This document shows positions 11,336 through 22,730 of a DNA stretch of 64,000 nucleotides, one piece after another. The stretch is from Prorocentrum cordatum (taxonomy: Eukaryota; Sar; Dinophyceae; Prorocentrales; Prorocentraceae), in contig CAUYUJ010014615.1 of assembly GCA_963575745.1 (NCBI GenBank), positions 1,466,970-1,530,969 of the forward strand, written 5' to 3'. The position numbers were made by a program, and so were the translations under genes. Position 1 is the stretch's first letter; every line of letters begins with the position of its first letter. Below the pieces are notes generated by a model, which searched no databases, had not been told where the DNA came from, and saw nothing but the letters and a program-made list of their open reading frames with translations.

Positions 11336-11750
11336 AAAGGGGTGGGAGGAGCGGGGGAAAGGGGGAGGTGGAGGGGAGAAGAGGAGAGGAGAGAAGAGGA
11401 GAGGAACGCGAGGCACTGCCTCTTAAAAACGAGGACCCAACACCAGAGGATGGTTGGGAATTCAGTACACCAGGGAAAAAACCCAATCAGTGGATAGTTT
11501 GAAAATCGTGATACGGATATTGAAACCTATTGCGAACTCGATAATGGAATCGATAGTGAGGATGATGGTAGGGCCGATCGTGAGACCGACAGTGAACTCG
11601 ATTCAACGAGATCAATACTGAGATCGATCGTGAGATCGCTTGTGCGATCTATAGTGAGATGTTTTGTGAGATCGATAATGATATCGATAGAGAAATGTGT
11701 AATGATATCAAAAGTGAGACCGGTCGGTTATAAGATCGACCAAAAAAACC
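11336..11750. repeat. GA-rich tract and degenerate GAGATCGATAGT repeat
   Basis: A GGAGAGGAGA purine tract (11,345-11,405) is followed at about 11,515-11,735 by many variants of a 12-base unit GTGAGATCGATA. The unit contains the palindrome ATCGAT, so neighbouring units can pair. No gene is visible. Confidence 0.75.
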
Positions 11751-11930
11751 CGAACCGGGGAACCCCGCCGCCCACCGAAATCGGCGGGGAACCCGGAACT
11801 GGGAACTGCGGAGCTCGGAACCGGGAACCCAAGAACCTGGCCGCCTGCCCTCTGCCCACAACTTTCGCCAAATCCGTCAATATCCGTTACGACCCCTTCA
11901 GTGCACTGATTGGGGAAAAACGATCAGAAG
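11745..11930 (+). repeat. Copy of the repeat that forms homoaconitase intron 3
   Basis: This stretch resembles 49,240-49,420. Both contain CCCACCGAAATCGGC, runs of GGAACCCGGAAC-like units, CAACTTTCGCCAAAT or its counterpart, a CTTCAGTG box and ACTGATTGGGGAAAA. The other copy is inside an intron of the homoaconitase gene (minus strand). This one is not in any gene I can see. Confidence 0.7.
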
Positions 11931-11939
11931 AAACGCAGG

Positions 11940-12170
11940 GGCGGGGCGGAGGAGGAGGAGTAGGAGGAGGAGGAGGAGGATTACTCGACGCCCGACCCCC
12001 TCTGGGAGACCCATCGCCCACTCTGGGAGACGCAGCGCCGGGGACGGGGCTGTTTCGCAGCCGCGCGGGCGGTCCTGGCCCGCCTCGGGCTCCAGGCCGC
12101 TCTGCTCCACCCGCTCCACGACGACCGGGGCCCGCGCCTGCCGCGGGACTCGCCACTGCCCAGGCTTCCA
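11940..12170. other. GGA microsatellite and unassigned GC-rich sequence
   Basis: A short GGAGGA tract lies at 11,945-11,980, followed by GC-rich sequence with the near repeat CTCTGGGAGAC (12,001-12,030). No gene or known element is seen. Confidence 0.5.
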
Positions 12171-12531
12171 CTCGGCGGCGAGCGAGGGGGGGAAATGAGA
12201 AGGATAAGACCTTCTTAGAAGGAGAAGGCCTTCTCAGAAACCTTCGCGCATTTTGAGAGAAACTTCTATAGGCGGTGGACAAACTTCCCTTTAATAAACC
12301 AACCTTTAGTGAAAACGGCCTGAGACCGAAACCGACGGACCTGGACCAACAAAAATGACGGCCGCGACGCCCTCTCACGAACCGAAAACGGCCACTTCGC
12401 TCATCGATGTGTCAGGGTAGGAGGTCTAGCAACCTCCGATTCTAAGAAGGCGCGAGGGCTTCTGAGAAGTCCCGCCACCTCCTGGGAAGGCTTTCTCCTT
12501 CTCATTTTCCCCCCCTCGCTCGCCGCCGATG
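12171..12531. repeat. Fold-back element with about 90-base inverted arms
   Basis: Bases 12,171-12,260 and 12,436-12,531 are inverted copies. Each arm starts outside with CGGCGGCGAGCGAGG, then a G run, AATGAGAAGGA, and a series of TTCTNAGAAGG motifs that are themselves palindromic. The loop is about 175 bases. A single arm recurs near 41,625-41,705 (AGGGCTTCTGAGGAG then CCTTCTGAGAAGGCG). This has the form of a non-autonomous fold-back element; no coding sequence is inside. Confidence 0.75.
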
Positions 12532-13043
12532 GATTGCCCAAGCGTCCAGGCTCTTGGGAGGTCTTCGTCAGACTGCCTGCCCGAGTCACCGGCCAGAAAG
12601 CCGAATGGGGCTGGGTGAAGCCCGAGGCACGCAGCGGAGATGCAAGCGCCGATGCTGAAGTGGCGCTCCCAAGAGTTGCATCCTAAGCTCTAGGCCAAGG
12701 GCCTCGTGGCTTGGTGGGCACACGCGGCACATGCGAGTCCTACCCCCATGCGGGTCTGCTTTTGCTGGAAGAGCCCTTGCGATGTCATAATTCAAACAAT
12801 CCCTCTTTAGCGGGTGGTGTCGGGCACCCACCAACGTCGGTGACATCGCCGGGGTACGAATCGCACGCGCGACGGGAAAGAAAGACGCAAAGGTGGATGC
12901 TCACTTAAACGCTCGCATGCGCGCGGTCCGGCACATAGGATGAGAACGCTACTCTTGTCGTCCCCAGCGTCTTGATCGGAACAAAGATGCCAAGAATAAC
13001 CCCAACAAAATACGACCCTGAGCAGACAAACACTTCAGCGGCA
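12532..13043. other. No gene recognised
   Basis: Mixed sequence with short frames on both strands and no domain or long repeat that I recognise. I checked for a tRNA around GGGTACGAATCGCAC at 12,852 but found no cloverleaf arms. Confidence 0.5.
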
Positions 13044-13740
13044 TCACGGAGTACAAGGGCGAAGTCACGCAAAGAAAAGAAAGACATTGGCGTTCTTGCC
13101 TCTTCCACTTCCCGACGCGCCAAGACGGCCCAAGAGGCCCCCAAGATCGCCCCGAGACGGCCCTAGAGGCTCCCAAGAGGCCCCCAAGATCGCCCTAAGA
13201 CGGCCCAAGACGCCTCCAAGACGGCCAAAAAGGCGAACGGACATTTCGAGCTCTCAGCCCCAAGAGGCCCCCAAGAGGCCCCGAAGAAGCCCCAAGAGGC
13301 CCCAAGAGGCGCCCAAGGGGCCCCCAAGCTGCCCCAAGACAGCCCAGGAGAGCCCCAAATTGCCCAGGAGGCCTCCAAGAGTGCCTCGAGACGGCGCAAG
13401 AGGAGCCCTGGACGGCCCAAGACGGCCTCAGGCGAGCCACAGGCTGTCCCAAGAAAGCCTCTGGCCTCCTCCTCTTCCTCCTCCTCCTCCTCCTCCTCCT
13501 CCCTCCTCCTCCTCCCCCTCCTCCTCCCCCCCTCCCCTCTGCTCCCCTCCTCCTGCTCTCCTCTGCATCCTTCTCCTCCTCTTGGTTCTCCTCCACATCC
13601 TTCTCCCCCCCCTCCTCTCTCATCCACCTCCTCCACCCTGCCCCCCCTCGCGTTTTCATCTTCGTCGCTCTCAGGGTCGGCGGCAACAGCCGTAAGGCCT
13701 TCGCAATACAAGGGCGAAGACACGCAAAGAAAATGTGGAA
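13044..13740. repeat. CCAAGA-type array with pyrimidine tract, flanked by direct repeats
   Basis: From about 13,110 to 13,460 the sequence is a degenerate array of units such as CCCAAGAGGCCCCCAAGA. A CTC-rich tract follows to about 13,640. Both are bounded by ACAAGGGCGAAG with CACGCAAAGAAAA at 13,050-13,077 and 13,710-13,735. Just inside the right repeat, 13,655-13,700 (with CAGGGTCGGCGGCAACAGCC) resembles the tail of the array at 48,400-48,735. Long frames on both strands come from the array and are not genes. Confidence 0.8.
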
Positions 13741-14215
13741 TCATATGCGACTGTAGATGATAGTGATATTAGGCTCGACGAAAAACTGAAGTGAAAGCGC
13801 GACTTCAGCAACAACGGGAAGTACAATTATGACTTTGGCAAGACGCAAACACATTCGCCCCACGAACAATGGCAACAGCCGCGGCACATCGCCGTAATGG
13901 CGCGAAAAGCGCTCGCTGAAAGGAATGAGATTTTCTCAACGCCACGCCGCGCCCTGGGCCCCGGGGCCCAATGGCGCCCCGCCGCCAGAAAGTCCTCCCG
14001 GCGCGCGGCGCCGTGGCCTCTGATCTTCGAAGGATGCGTGCCGAAGTGCCCCCAATGTCGCCCACGTCGGCGGGCCCGCTGCGACCTGGCTCCCGCACGC
14101 GGACCTGCGAGAGGTCACTCATCGACCGCCTTTGCACATTAACACGCGGGTGATGGGGATCGGGAGAGGGGGCATGCCGCGCGGCGCGCGCGCAGAAGAT
14201 TGGGGACTGGAGCTA
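13741..14215. other. No gene recognised
   Basis: GC-rich sequence between two repeat blocks, with short shadow frames only. Confidence 0.5.
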
Positions 14216-15560
14216 GCTCTGGCCGCCCTCTCGCGTCGGGCGCGTGGCGTTCGCTCCGGCGAGCCTCAGAGCCCCCCGCCGCGATCTCGCGCGGGGCGCG
14301 GGGCGCGAACGATTGCACGAGCAGTGGCTGCCAGTGACAATATGTCTTGCGCACGCAGGCGATTGGGTCGACGCGCATCGCCCGCGCTCTGACCGAGTGT
14401 TGTCTTTTGCGAACACGTACCGCCGAAGGCACTTCCTATCATTTCGCCTCGTGTTGCGCGAATGTTTTCCCGAGAACACCTCCCTCCTGCGCTCTCGACC
14501 CGCGCGGGGCGCGACCGGTCTCTCCCCGCAGCGGCGACCTGCGCCCATGACTCGCGCGGAGCGTGAGCGATTGCCTTGTCTTGCGAACTGCAACTGCCGC
14601 CTGCAATCGCCGCCGGTGCCTGCCCTTCGCGCCGAGGGGGCGACATTTGTCGCCGAACGCACTGCCCCGCGTTCGCTGCTCGCGCGGAGCGGGCGCAAGC
14701 GATTTCCCGAAGCAGCGGCGACGCGGGCCCTCCCGCGCGGGGCGCCATCGATTTTGCTCTGCAGTGGCGGCATGCGCCCTTCATTTGTGCGCTGCGCTCC
14801 TGTTGTTTGTCGAATAAGAGAACTTCTCAGTACCATTGTGTTATCAATAGATGTTGCTCGTGTGTATTGCCAATCACGGGGGCAACGCCGCTTCCGAAAT
14901 GCATGGCTCCGCGTTCCTCTCTCTTGGGCGGGGCGCGCGCGATTCCTTGGGGGTTCGGCAACATGCTCACTCAACCCGCGCGTGGAGCGTTCGATCTCCC
15001 TCGGCGTGGAGAGCTGCGCCCTGACATAACTGGCGCGAAGCGCGCATTTGGTTATTCTTGCTGCGCGAAACAGCCGTCAGGGGGACGACTTTATTCGCGA
15101 CAAGTGCGGCCCATGGTACTCCTCCCGCTCGGCGCGCGAGCGATTTCTCTGGAGAGCAACGGCGACCCACGGCCTCCCCTTGCGCGGGGCGCGACTAATT
15201 TTACTGGCAGTGGCGACCTGTGCTCCTAAGTCACGCAATGCGCGGGCTTCTTGGTTTCGATTGAAAATGCCCCGCTGGCATCCGTCAGCGCGCGCTCGCG
15301 TCGCCGCGGGGGCGATACCTCGACGCGAACTGCGCGTTCCCTCGCTCCTCTCCCGCGCGGAGCGCGAACAATTCTTTGGCGAGTTCGACCTGGCCTGGAG
15401 ACGTTACCCCGCGCGGGGCGCGCGATCTTCGGCGAGCTCCCCTTGGCGTGGAAATGCTGTCTCGAGCGGATGGCGAGCGATTCTTGCGAGTTCTCCTCGG
15501 GGCCGCGCTTCAATCGGCATCGCCCGCGCCCCGGCGGGGCAGCGCGACGCCGCGCACGGA
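14216..15560 (+). repeat. Degenerate CGCGCGGGGCGCGA minisatellite block
   Basis: A unit like CGCGCGGGGCGCGAGCGATT, followed by 30-60 bases often containing GCAGCGGCGAC, returns about twenty times with much variation. Long frames on both strands (up to 261 codons) are compositional and change frame at each unit. Confidence 0.7.
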
Positions 15561-16540
15561 GCAAACGCTGGATCGGGGCGGGCCGGGGCGCTGCGGGACC
15601 CAGCGCGCGCCCTCGGCGCCCGGGCCCACGCACGCAGGACTGGACAGCATGACGCGGGCCCAGGAAGGCGCCCGAGGCGGCGGAGCCGCGGCCGAGGGAC
15701 CCCGGACCGACCGCCGATCCGAAGTTAGACAAACGCAAGTGTTGTCCCCCCCAACAAAATTAACAACTCCGGCGCGGATTTGGAAGTTCGGCAAACTTTT
15801 GGACACCTATGCGCGCCGATGTGTACGTGTGATTCATTATGGAGAGACGTTAGTCACACAAACTTTGAACAAAGTCTGAACAAACGCATTGATCAAAATT
15901 TGGTAACTTTTGCACTAATCTGAAAATTGCGAGCGTGGCTGAGCTGAGGTGGGCTTCCGCGGTGCGGATTATGATTGCGTTGTTGTTGTTGGTTATTGTC
16001 TCACTCGCGACTCTCGATGATCCACAGAACGTGTGTTAACGCAGACGTGCGTTTGTCCACCAAAGCCCTTCGGTAACTCACGCGTGGTGTAACCACGCAT
16101 TGGCGCGCGTCAATGAATGTCGCGGCACGCTCGTGGTTCGCAAGTGCTGAGCGTGAAGTTGCGCAGGGAGCACACGGGTGACTCAAAGTGGGCTGACTGG
16201 AACAATATATGTCTCTCGCGAGAGATGGTATGCAGCGTCCTACTGTTTACGGATGGTACTGCGATGGAAACCGTTATCAAGATAGACACGCCTGTTGGCG
16301 TTATGATCCGCGCCGTTGGAACTCGGACGGTCTCCTCCCCGCTCCCCGCTCTTCCCAATTCTCGCCCAGCCCGCCCACTCCTCACTTCTCCGCGCTCCTC
16401 CAACCATTCGCTTGTTCGAACTCTTTTCCACTCCTCCACGCTCCTCTGCAGTCCTCCATCGTCCACGCCCCTCTCGTCCTCAGCCCTCCGTGGCGTTCCC
16501 ATTCATCTTCACGCGGCTGGGTGGGGCAACGGGCCCCAGG
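15561..16540. other. No gene recognised
   Basis: GC-rich up to 15,720, then a more balanced stretch (15,740-16,330) with short frames on both strands, then a pyrimidine-rich lead-in to the CAT array. Nothing else is seen. Confidence 0.5.
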
Positions 16541-16544
16541 AGGG

Positions 16545-16551
16545 CAAACCC

Positions 16552-16615
<64 letters not shown>

Positions 16616-16863
16616 ATCATCATCATTATCATCATCAACATCATCATCAGCATCATCATCATCATCATCACCCGCATCATCATCAACAACATCATAATCA
16701 CAATCATCTTCATCTTCATCTTGGACATCATCAGCATCATCATCATCAGCAGCAGCATCATCATCATTATCACCATCATCAACATCATCATCAGCATCAT
16801 CATCACCCGCATCATCATCAACAACAACATCAGAATCACAATCATCTTCATCTTCATCTTGGA

Positions 16864-16921
<58 letters not shown>

Positions 16922-16922
16922 G
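16545..16922. repeat. CAT microsatellite with an internal 140-base higher-order repeat
   Basis: Imperfect CAT repeats fill the block. Inside, a variant block containing CATCTTCATCTTCATCTTGG (16,707 and 16,847) and the interruptions CAGCAGCAGCAT and CACCCGCATCATCATCAAC occurs twice about 140 bases apart. A segment of array was therefore duplicated as a whole. Confidence 0.9.
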
Positions 16923-16999
16923 CGCCCGTCCCCCCACTCCCATCCGCAAATGCGGGGCGTTACATTCATAAAGAAAAGAATGGGAACCCGTCGGCGCCA

Positions 17000-18295
17000 A
17001 GGGTGGCCCCTGGGCGCCCCGTCGCTCGCCCTGGCGTCGCCCGCCAGCGCCCCGGCATTGCCCGGGCGCTCCAGGAGGGTCCGCCCGCGCGCATCAGCCA
17101 GAACGTGCGCCCAACGGCTGGGAGACGCGGGACGCGCCCTGACCCCGCATGGCTGGCCGAGCATTCCCCGGAGCGCACTGTCGTCTGGGCCCAAAAGCGC
17201 GGGCTTCCAGTGCGGGCGCAGGCGCGCACCCCAAAGCCTTGCGGTGCGCGCCGCGTCACCAAGCCCTTGCCCGCAAGGGCATGAACTCGCGCCCAAAAGT
17301 TCCGGGTACAACGGGCGTTGCATGCGCGAGCGCGCGCCAGAGGGCGCGCAGCAAGGGCTGCGTTTCGGCGGGGGCAGGCCGACTCCTCCCGCGCGCGCGC
17401 GACAAGCTTCGTGCCCAGGCCGAGATCGGGCGCCCACGGCCCCGCAGCCCCGCAGGCGCCCAAGGGGCAAGCTAAGATGCGCGCCGTTGCCGCGCTGGCC
17501 CACAAACCCCAACGAGCCGCGACCCGGGTCGGGCTCCGTCGGAAGAGGCCGGGCAAAGTGTTCAAGAAATCATTCTGGTCACACCAGAAATTGAGAGGTT
17601 CGCCACGGGGATCCAAGATAAGATCGAGACGCGAGCGCGGCGCCCGCGCCGCCAACGGCAACGCGCGCACGCGCCCCCGCCGACGGATGCCCGCCGAGGT
17701 CCTCGCGCAATGCGCCCCCCCAAATCGCACCCGGCCCGCTGAAGACAAATGGCCTGCCGCGACAATAGCTCGCGAAAAGATCGTTCGCGCACCAGGCAAG
17801 CCGTGGGCGCGGAGCGCCGTTGCCAGCAAAAACCGAATGCGCTCCGCGCAACCGGCCGCGACTGAAGCTCGTCCACATCGACCGCGCCCCGCGAGACGAA
17901 GCGCGGCGCCTTGACAATCGCACGCGCGCCGAAGTACAGTTTGCCGCGGGCGTATCTACCTCGCCGAAATCCAAAGAAACGATCCGCCGGCGCCGACGCG
18001 CGCGCCGCGCACGCGCGCGAGCCCTTTGAAAGGCGCGCGCAAAAAGCAGCGGCGCCCCATTCGCGGCGCGCTGGCGAATGACGCCCACGTCGCCAAGGCC
18101 ATCGCTCGCGCACGGGCGGGGCCAATGGCTTGGGGGGAATCGCTCGCGTTCCGCGCGAGAGAGTACCTGTCCGAGGGCGCTGCGGCGGGCGGAAGATTCT
18201 GGCGCCCCGCGAAAGATACATGCGCCACGCGCGGCCAGGCACGCGCGCGTGCAAAACAGTTGGCGTCGCCCGTTGAGATGCATGAATCACCCTAA
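17000..18295 (-). repeat. CGCGCGGGGCGCGA minisatellite family, opposite orientation
   Basis: From about 17,000, and most clearly from 17,600, units such as AATCGCNCGCGCCCCGCG are the reverse complement of the units at 14,216-15,560. The frames (up to 287 codons) follow the repeat. No domain is recognised. Confidence 0.6.
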
Positions 18296-20095
18296 CTGCC
18301 CGCGCAACTTTCCGAGAGCAGGAGGCCCCAGGACACGGCCCCCCTCGCTTCCGTCGACACATCGCGAGCCAGAGATCCATCCCGCGAGTGCCTTGGGGCC
18401 GAAGTCATCGCGAGAACGTCAGCCGTTTTTTCTTCTCGTCGCAACCCCGCGGCCTGAGTCTCCCTTGATAGTTGATGCCGCGATATGTTTGGGCGCTGGG
18501 CCCTCGGCGCTTTCGACTCCTGCCCTGGGCTGGGAGGCGGGGTCCAGGAGTGGCAAGATTGTCCGAAGCTGGCCCCTCCGTTTCTTCAAGACGCCTGGAG
18601 CTCGAAGGTCTTTCCGCGGACTCGTCCCCGCCGTGTGTCACATGTGTTCCATTATTGATTCCTCCTGCTCTCGTACGTACTTGGTTCATACTTCCATTCG
18701 ACCCAATATGGCTTCAAACGTTGCGCATATTAGTTGCCAGATTCGTCATACCGCCAATTTTCTGGTATCTCACACTCGTGCGTCTGTGTTCCTTGAAATC
18801 ACACGTTTGCTGTGCTTCGAACTTCCCCTGCCAAGTGCACGGTCTGCCAGGCTGGGGCGTCTCTATCCAGACACCTCGCTCCCAAGCCGAACTGTCTTGG
18901 ATGCTGCGCCGAGCCCAATGCCATCCGAGGGTGCCAGTGGAGCTCCCTGCGGGCCTCAAGCTCCTGCGTGCCAGCAGGTGACATCAGAATCTGACGTTTG
19001 CGCGACCCATCTGGAAATATGTGCCTCGTACCCCCAGAACCTCCATGCCCTCCCGTCTCTGAGGGGGAACGTTCGATGGGACCTGCTCAAAGAGGCGGGG
19101 GGGGGGGCAACATTGAGCTGGAATCATCGGCGATAGGACCCCTACCATAAGCCACACGTTACTGGGTGGAGTGGGCTACTGGGCTCGTATCGGGGATGAG
19201 TGGGTGTTTCTGGGTCGATGCGTCCCCACTGGGCCTTTACCCCTTTCTAACGCCGTTATTTTATCACGACGTGGACCCCAAGGGTCTGGACAACTCCATG
19301 GGACAAATTTTCCATCCTGAGTCGTTTACTGACGGTCCCGCGGCCAGGTAACGGCCCCTGGAGGTCGAAACTAGAAACAAACTGGCTTTGGGTTATCGCT
19401 CGGCTTTCCCGCGGCCGTCCGAGACTATCTGAGCACCACTGGAATGCCCTCACCAAAAAGAACCTGCTGGAAGGCGTCCTGAAGTTACAAAACCGCCGAG
19501 CAACGACGAAAACGCCACTCCTGAGCCGATCTCCCCTAAAGTTGCCCCTGACTTTCCTTCTTCGGGAGAGACGATGGTGGCGGATAGACCATGAAAGAGC
19601 AACACATGCATCCATGGGGTGCTGATGGTCCACGCTTTCGTCGAGGCTCCATAGCGAACGCATAAAGCCCGCCCATGGTCGATTCTTCGCCCCGATCGTC
19701 GCCTCCGAATGTCTGCCCCTCTCTCCACCCCCGTCCCCTGCCAGCGCTCGAGAAGGGGGCATGGTCAGGGGGGCGCGACGAGCGCATGGTTTGTTGCAGA
19801 GGGCGGCGCCCCCCTTCTGGGAAGCCCTTGCCTTCCTGGAAAGAAACGCCCCCCCTTAAAACCGCACAGGGTCTTCACCCCCCGACGCTGGGAAACATGT
19901 TTTTGTTTCTGCGCGGGCTTCTTGACGGATTCGGGTTTCCACCAGCCCTCTGGGCGTAGGCGAATTTGAAAGAAAGGTATATTCCCTCTGCCCAAAATCC
20001 GTCCCCCCCTGCTCGGTGGAGGGGGTTGCTATTGCCCCTGCCCCCTGCACTGAGCCTGGGAAGGGGGGGGGGGACGAGGCGCGAGAGCCCACAAA
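18296..20095. other. No gene recognised; contains one dispersed hairpin motif
   Basis: Ordinary-looking sequence with short frames. At 19,316-19,375 it holds a copy of the GACGGTCCCG / GGCCCC dispersed motif (others near 23,115, 24,287 and 63,038), preceded at 19,257 by TTATTTTATCACGACG. The string GTCGATGCGTCCCC at 19,215 recurs at 41,332. No coding unit can be supported. Confidence 0.5.
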
Positions 20096-20099
20096 ATCG

Positions 20100-20620
20100 C
20101 CCAATATGGATCCAGGAAGGCATCAGATACCCCAAGATGGCTTCCAAGATGGCCCGAAATAGCCTCCGACGCACATCCAAGAGTCCACACCCATCCGAGC
20201 CCTAGAAGGACCCCTAACGAGGCAAACGTGGCTCCAAAACCTGAGGACAATGATGATGTGTGCCTTCTCGCCTGTTCGTTTCCGATGTGCTTCGGAAGCC
20301 CGACGATGGCCCCGAGATGGCCCAAGAGAGCCCCAAGAGGGACCCAACAGGCCTCCAACACGGCCCCAAGAGCGCCCAAAACCGCCCCAAAAACGCCCCA
20401 GGACGGGCCCAAGACGTCATCGTTGAACCTCCGAGAGGGGGGGGGGCTGACTTTACGACCCACCTCTTTTTGAATCGTGAACACCAAATTGCCTGAAGAG
20501 GCCTCCCATACCCTTCAAAAAAAAAACCCAAGAGGGCCCCATACACCTCCCGAGAGAGCTCAAGAAAGACCCCAAGATAGATCCCAAGAAAAACCAAAAA
20601 TGGCTCAAATGGACCTCTGG
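20100..20620. repeat. CCAAGA-type array
   Basis: Degenerate units such as CCCCAAGATGGCTTCCAAGA and GGCCCCAAGAGCGCCC recur with a G run near 20,440. Same family as 13,110-13,460 and the arrays in the long homoaconitase intron. Frames on both strands give Trp/Gly/Leu-rich or Pro/Arg/Lys-rich peptides that are by-products. Confidence 0.75.
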
Positions 20621-22300
20621 CGAAAAAATCATCCAAGGTGGCTGTTGCACTGCATGTTTATACGCTTCCCTGGTCAAGGCAAGTCGCCGAGCGACCTGTT
20701 TCTGGATGGGTTGGCGGGGATACTTCTTTGATCGCGACCGCATCGGAACTGCCGAACGCTGTCCGACAGTCGTAACAACCAAGCTACGGCCTACATCGCG
20801 CAAGCGGAAGCGAAAGGAGGGACGACGAGGAAAGCGGAGCGAGAGACATACTGGAGGCGGGCCTCGCTGCCGCTCACGAAATGTGCGCCTTCGCCTGGAG
20901 GGAAGCCGCCAGCCGGTGTGCATCGCCAAAATGGGGGGGGATTCAGGTTTAACGACTCCACGAGCATGCCACTGCGAAGCGGCGCCACGTTAGCCACGAG
21001 CGGGAGGGCAGCGCGCCACTGACAGCCAGCCCAAGGCGCGAGGGCGTTGCAGGGGGGCGGGCCGGGGGGCAAGCGCCACCGCCACGGCGAACCCGCAACT
21101 TCGCGCATAACGAAAGCAGGTGCCAAAGACCAACGGACATACCGTCTCGTGGGTAGCGGGCGCACTCGTCGCACCGCCAATCGCCAACCAACCCCATGCA
21201 GGCGCTCGACGGATCGGAGTCCGGATCGCCAGACACCGCCAAAAGGCTGGTGTCGAGGTCCCGATCCACGAGGCGGGGAACGCAGGCGGACGCGCACCCA
21301 CCAGGCTGGGGTCGATCCTGGGAACCAGCAGCCGCGAAGCGGGGCTGGTGGGGATACTTTTCGGATTGCGAGCGACGCGGGACAAGCCGCGCACCGTCGA
21401 CAGGGTCGATCAGCGGAAAAAGCCAGACGACCGGCCATCCTAGCAGGACAGGCGGAAAAAGGGCCACAACGGTGGCAAGAACTACGCGTCGAAGGAGAGA
21501 CGAACGAGAGCACACAGAAGGCGAGGCGACGAAGAGCAAGAGAGCGAAAGAGCAAGGAACGAGGGACGAAAGAGACAAGGAAAAGACGGCGGGCGCGCAG
21601 GGGATCAGGCTCAGGCGGCAAAAGGGTCGACGTACCTGGCCGAAGAACAGGGACATGAAGTACTGGGAGGGTCGCGAAACCACAGACGCACGCCAAGCGC
21701 ACGGGACATACAATCCAGCAAGCCGTCTCCAGGGCCACAGAACGAGCCGAATAGTAAGCGCCCTCCAGGAGCCATCAAGGAAGTGAGCACGCCCCTAGTG
21801 CGACGAGGAGAAGAACCAGAAGGGTAGCCCAGTGGCGACAGTGACAAGACAGCCCAGCCAGGGAGATGGACGACAAAGGCTGGTGGGGATACGGGAGGCG
21901 TCAAGAATTATGTTCTGCGCGGGCTCACTTGGGGACTTGGTGGCACGGCCATCCCCGTCCTTGGTGTCTTCCCACACGGGTCGCTGGAGGCCCTTGTCAC
22001 CGCTCGCGCGGCTGAGGGTCCGGTCATCCCTAGCGTCGCTGATGCTCCAGGTTGCGCTGTCTGCTCTTTGTGGGCTGTCTCTCGCGCACCTGACTACACG
22101 GATGGCGTCCCTATCAACGATCCGATCGTATGGGGACCAGGCGTCGGGCCTGTTGGGTGGGTCCGGGAAGAGGTTGAGGGGGTCAGGGCCTTCCTCTTCT
22201 CCCTCATCCGCAGGCTCATTGACGGATTCGGATCCCCAACCATATTGAGAACATAAAAAATCATTCCCCTGTGGCGGCCACTGCTGATGATCGGGAGGAT
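20621..22300. other. No gene recognised; purine-rich on the plus strand
   Basis: Open frames of up to 315 codons on the minus strand and 203 on the plus strand overlap here, and none has a domain I recognise. TGGCGGGGATACTTCTTTGA (20,712) and TGGTGGGGATACTTTTCGGA (21,348) are a related pair, so part of this stretch is itself repeated. Base bias alone can keep both strands open. Confidence 0.5.
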
Positions 22301-22305
22301 GATAA

Positions 22306-22384
22306 TATTTCATGGTGATGCTGATGATGTTGATACTGATTATGATGATGGTGATCATGATGATGACGAGTATGATGGTTATAC

Positions 22385-22436
<52 letters not shown>

Positions 22437-22730
22437 AATGATGATGATACTGATGATGGTGATGCTGATAATGGTGATCATGACGGTGTTGTTGATGATG
22501 ACGGCGGCGATGTCGATGATGATGACGATGACGATGGTGATGTTGATGATCTTGATGTTGATGATGATGGTGGTGGTGATGTTGGTGTACACTTCTCGAT
22601 TTGTGCGTGTCATCCTTGCGCAGTGGCCATGCTAATATTCTCTGTGTCTTTTCAATGTTAACGGATAATCCCCGAAGGGAATCCGATGATGATGGTGATG
22701 ATGATGTTGATGATGATGAGGGGAAGGACG
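22306..22730. repeat. GAT microsatellite, interrupted
   Basis: GATGATGAT with many single-base changes from 22,306 to about 22,590, and a small second tract at 22,684-22,725. Frames give poly-Asp, poly-Met or poly-Ile peptides. Confidence 0.9.

Noticed and set aside
12845-12870. tRNA T-arm-like GGGTACGAATCGCAC
   Set aside because: No acceptor stem, D-arm or anticodon arm can be folded around it.
14213-15029. Frames of over 250 codons on both strands at 14-15 kb as a gene pair
   Set aside because: They overlap fully, follow the CGCGCGGGG minisatellite and contain no domain.
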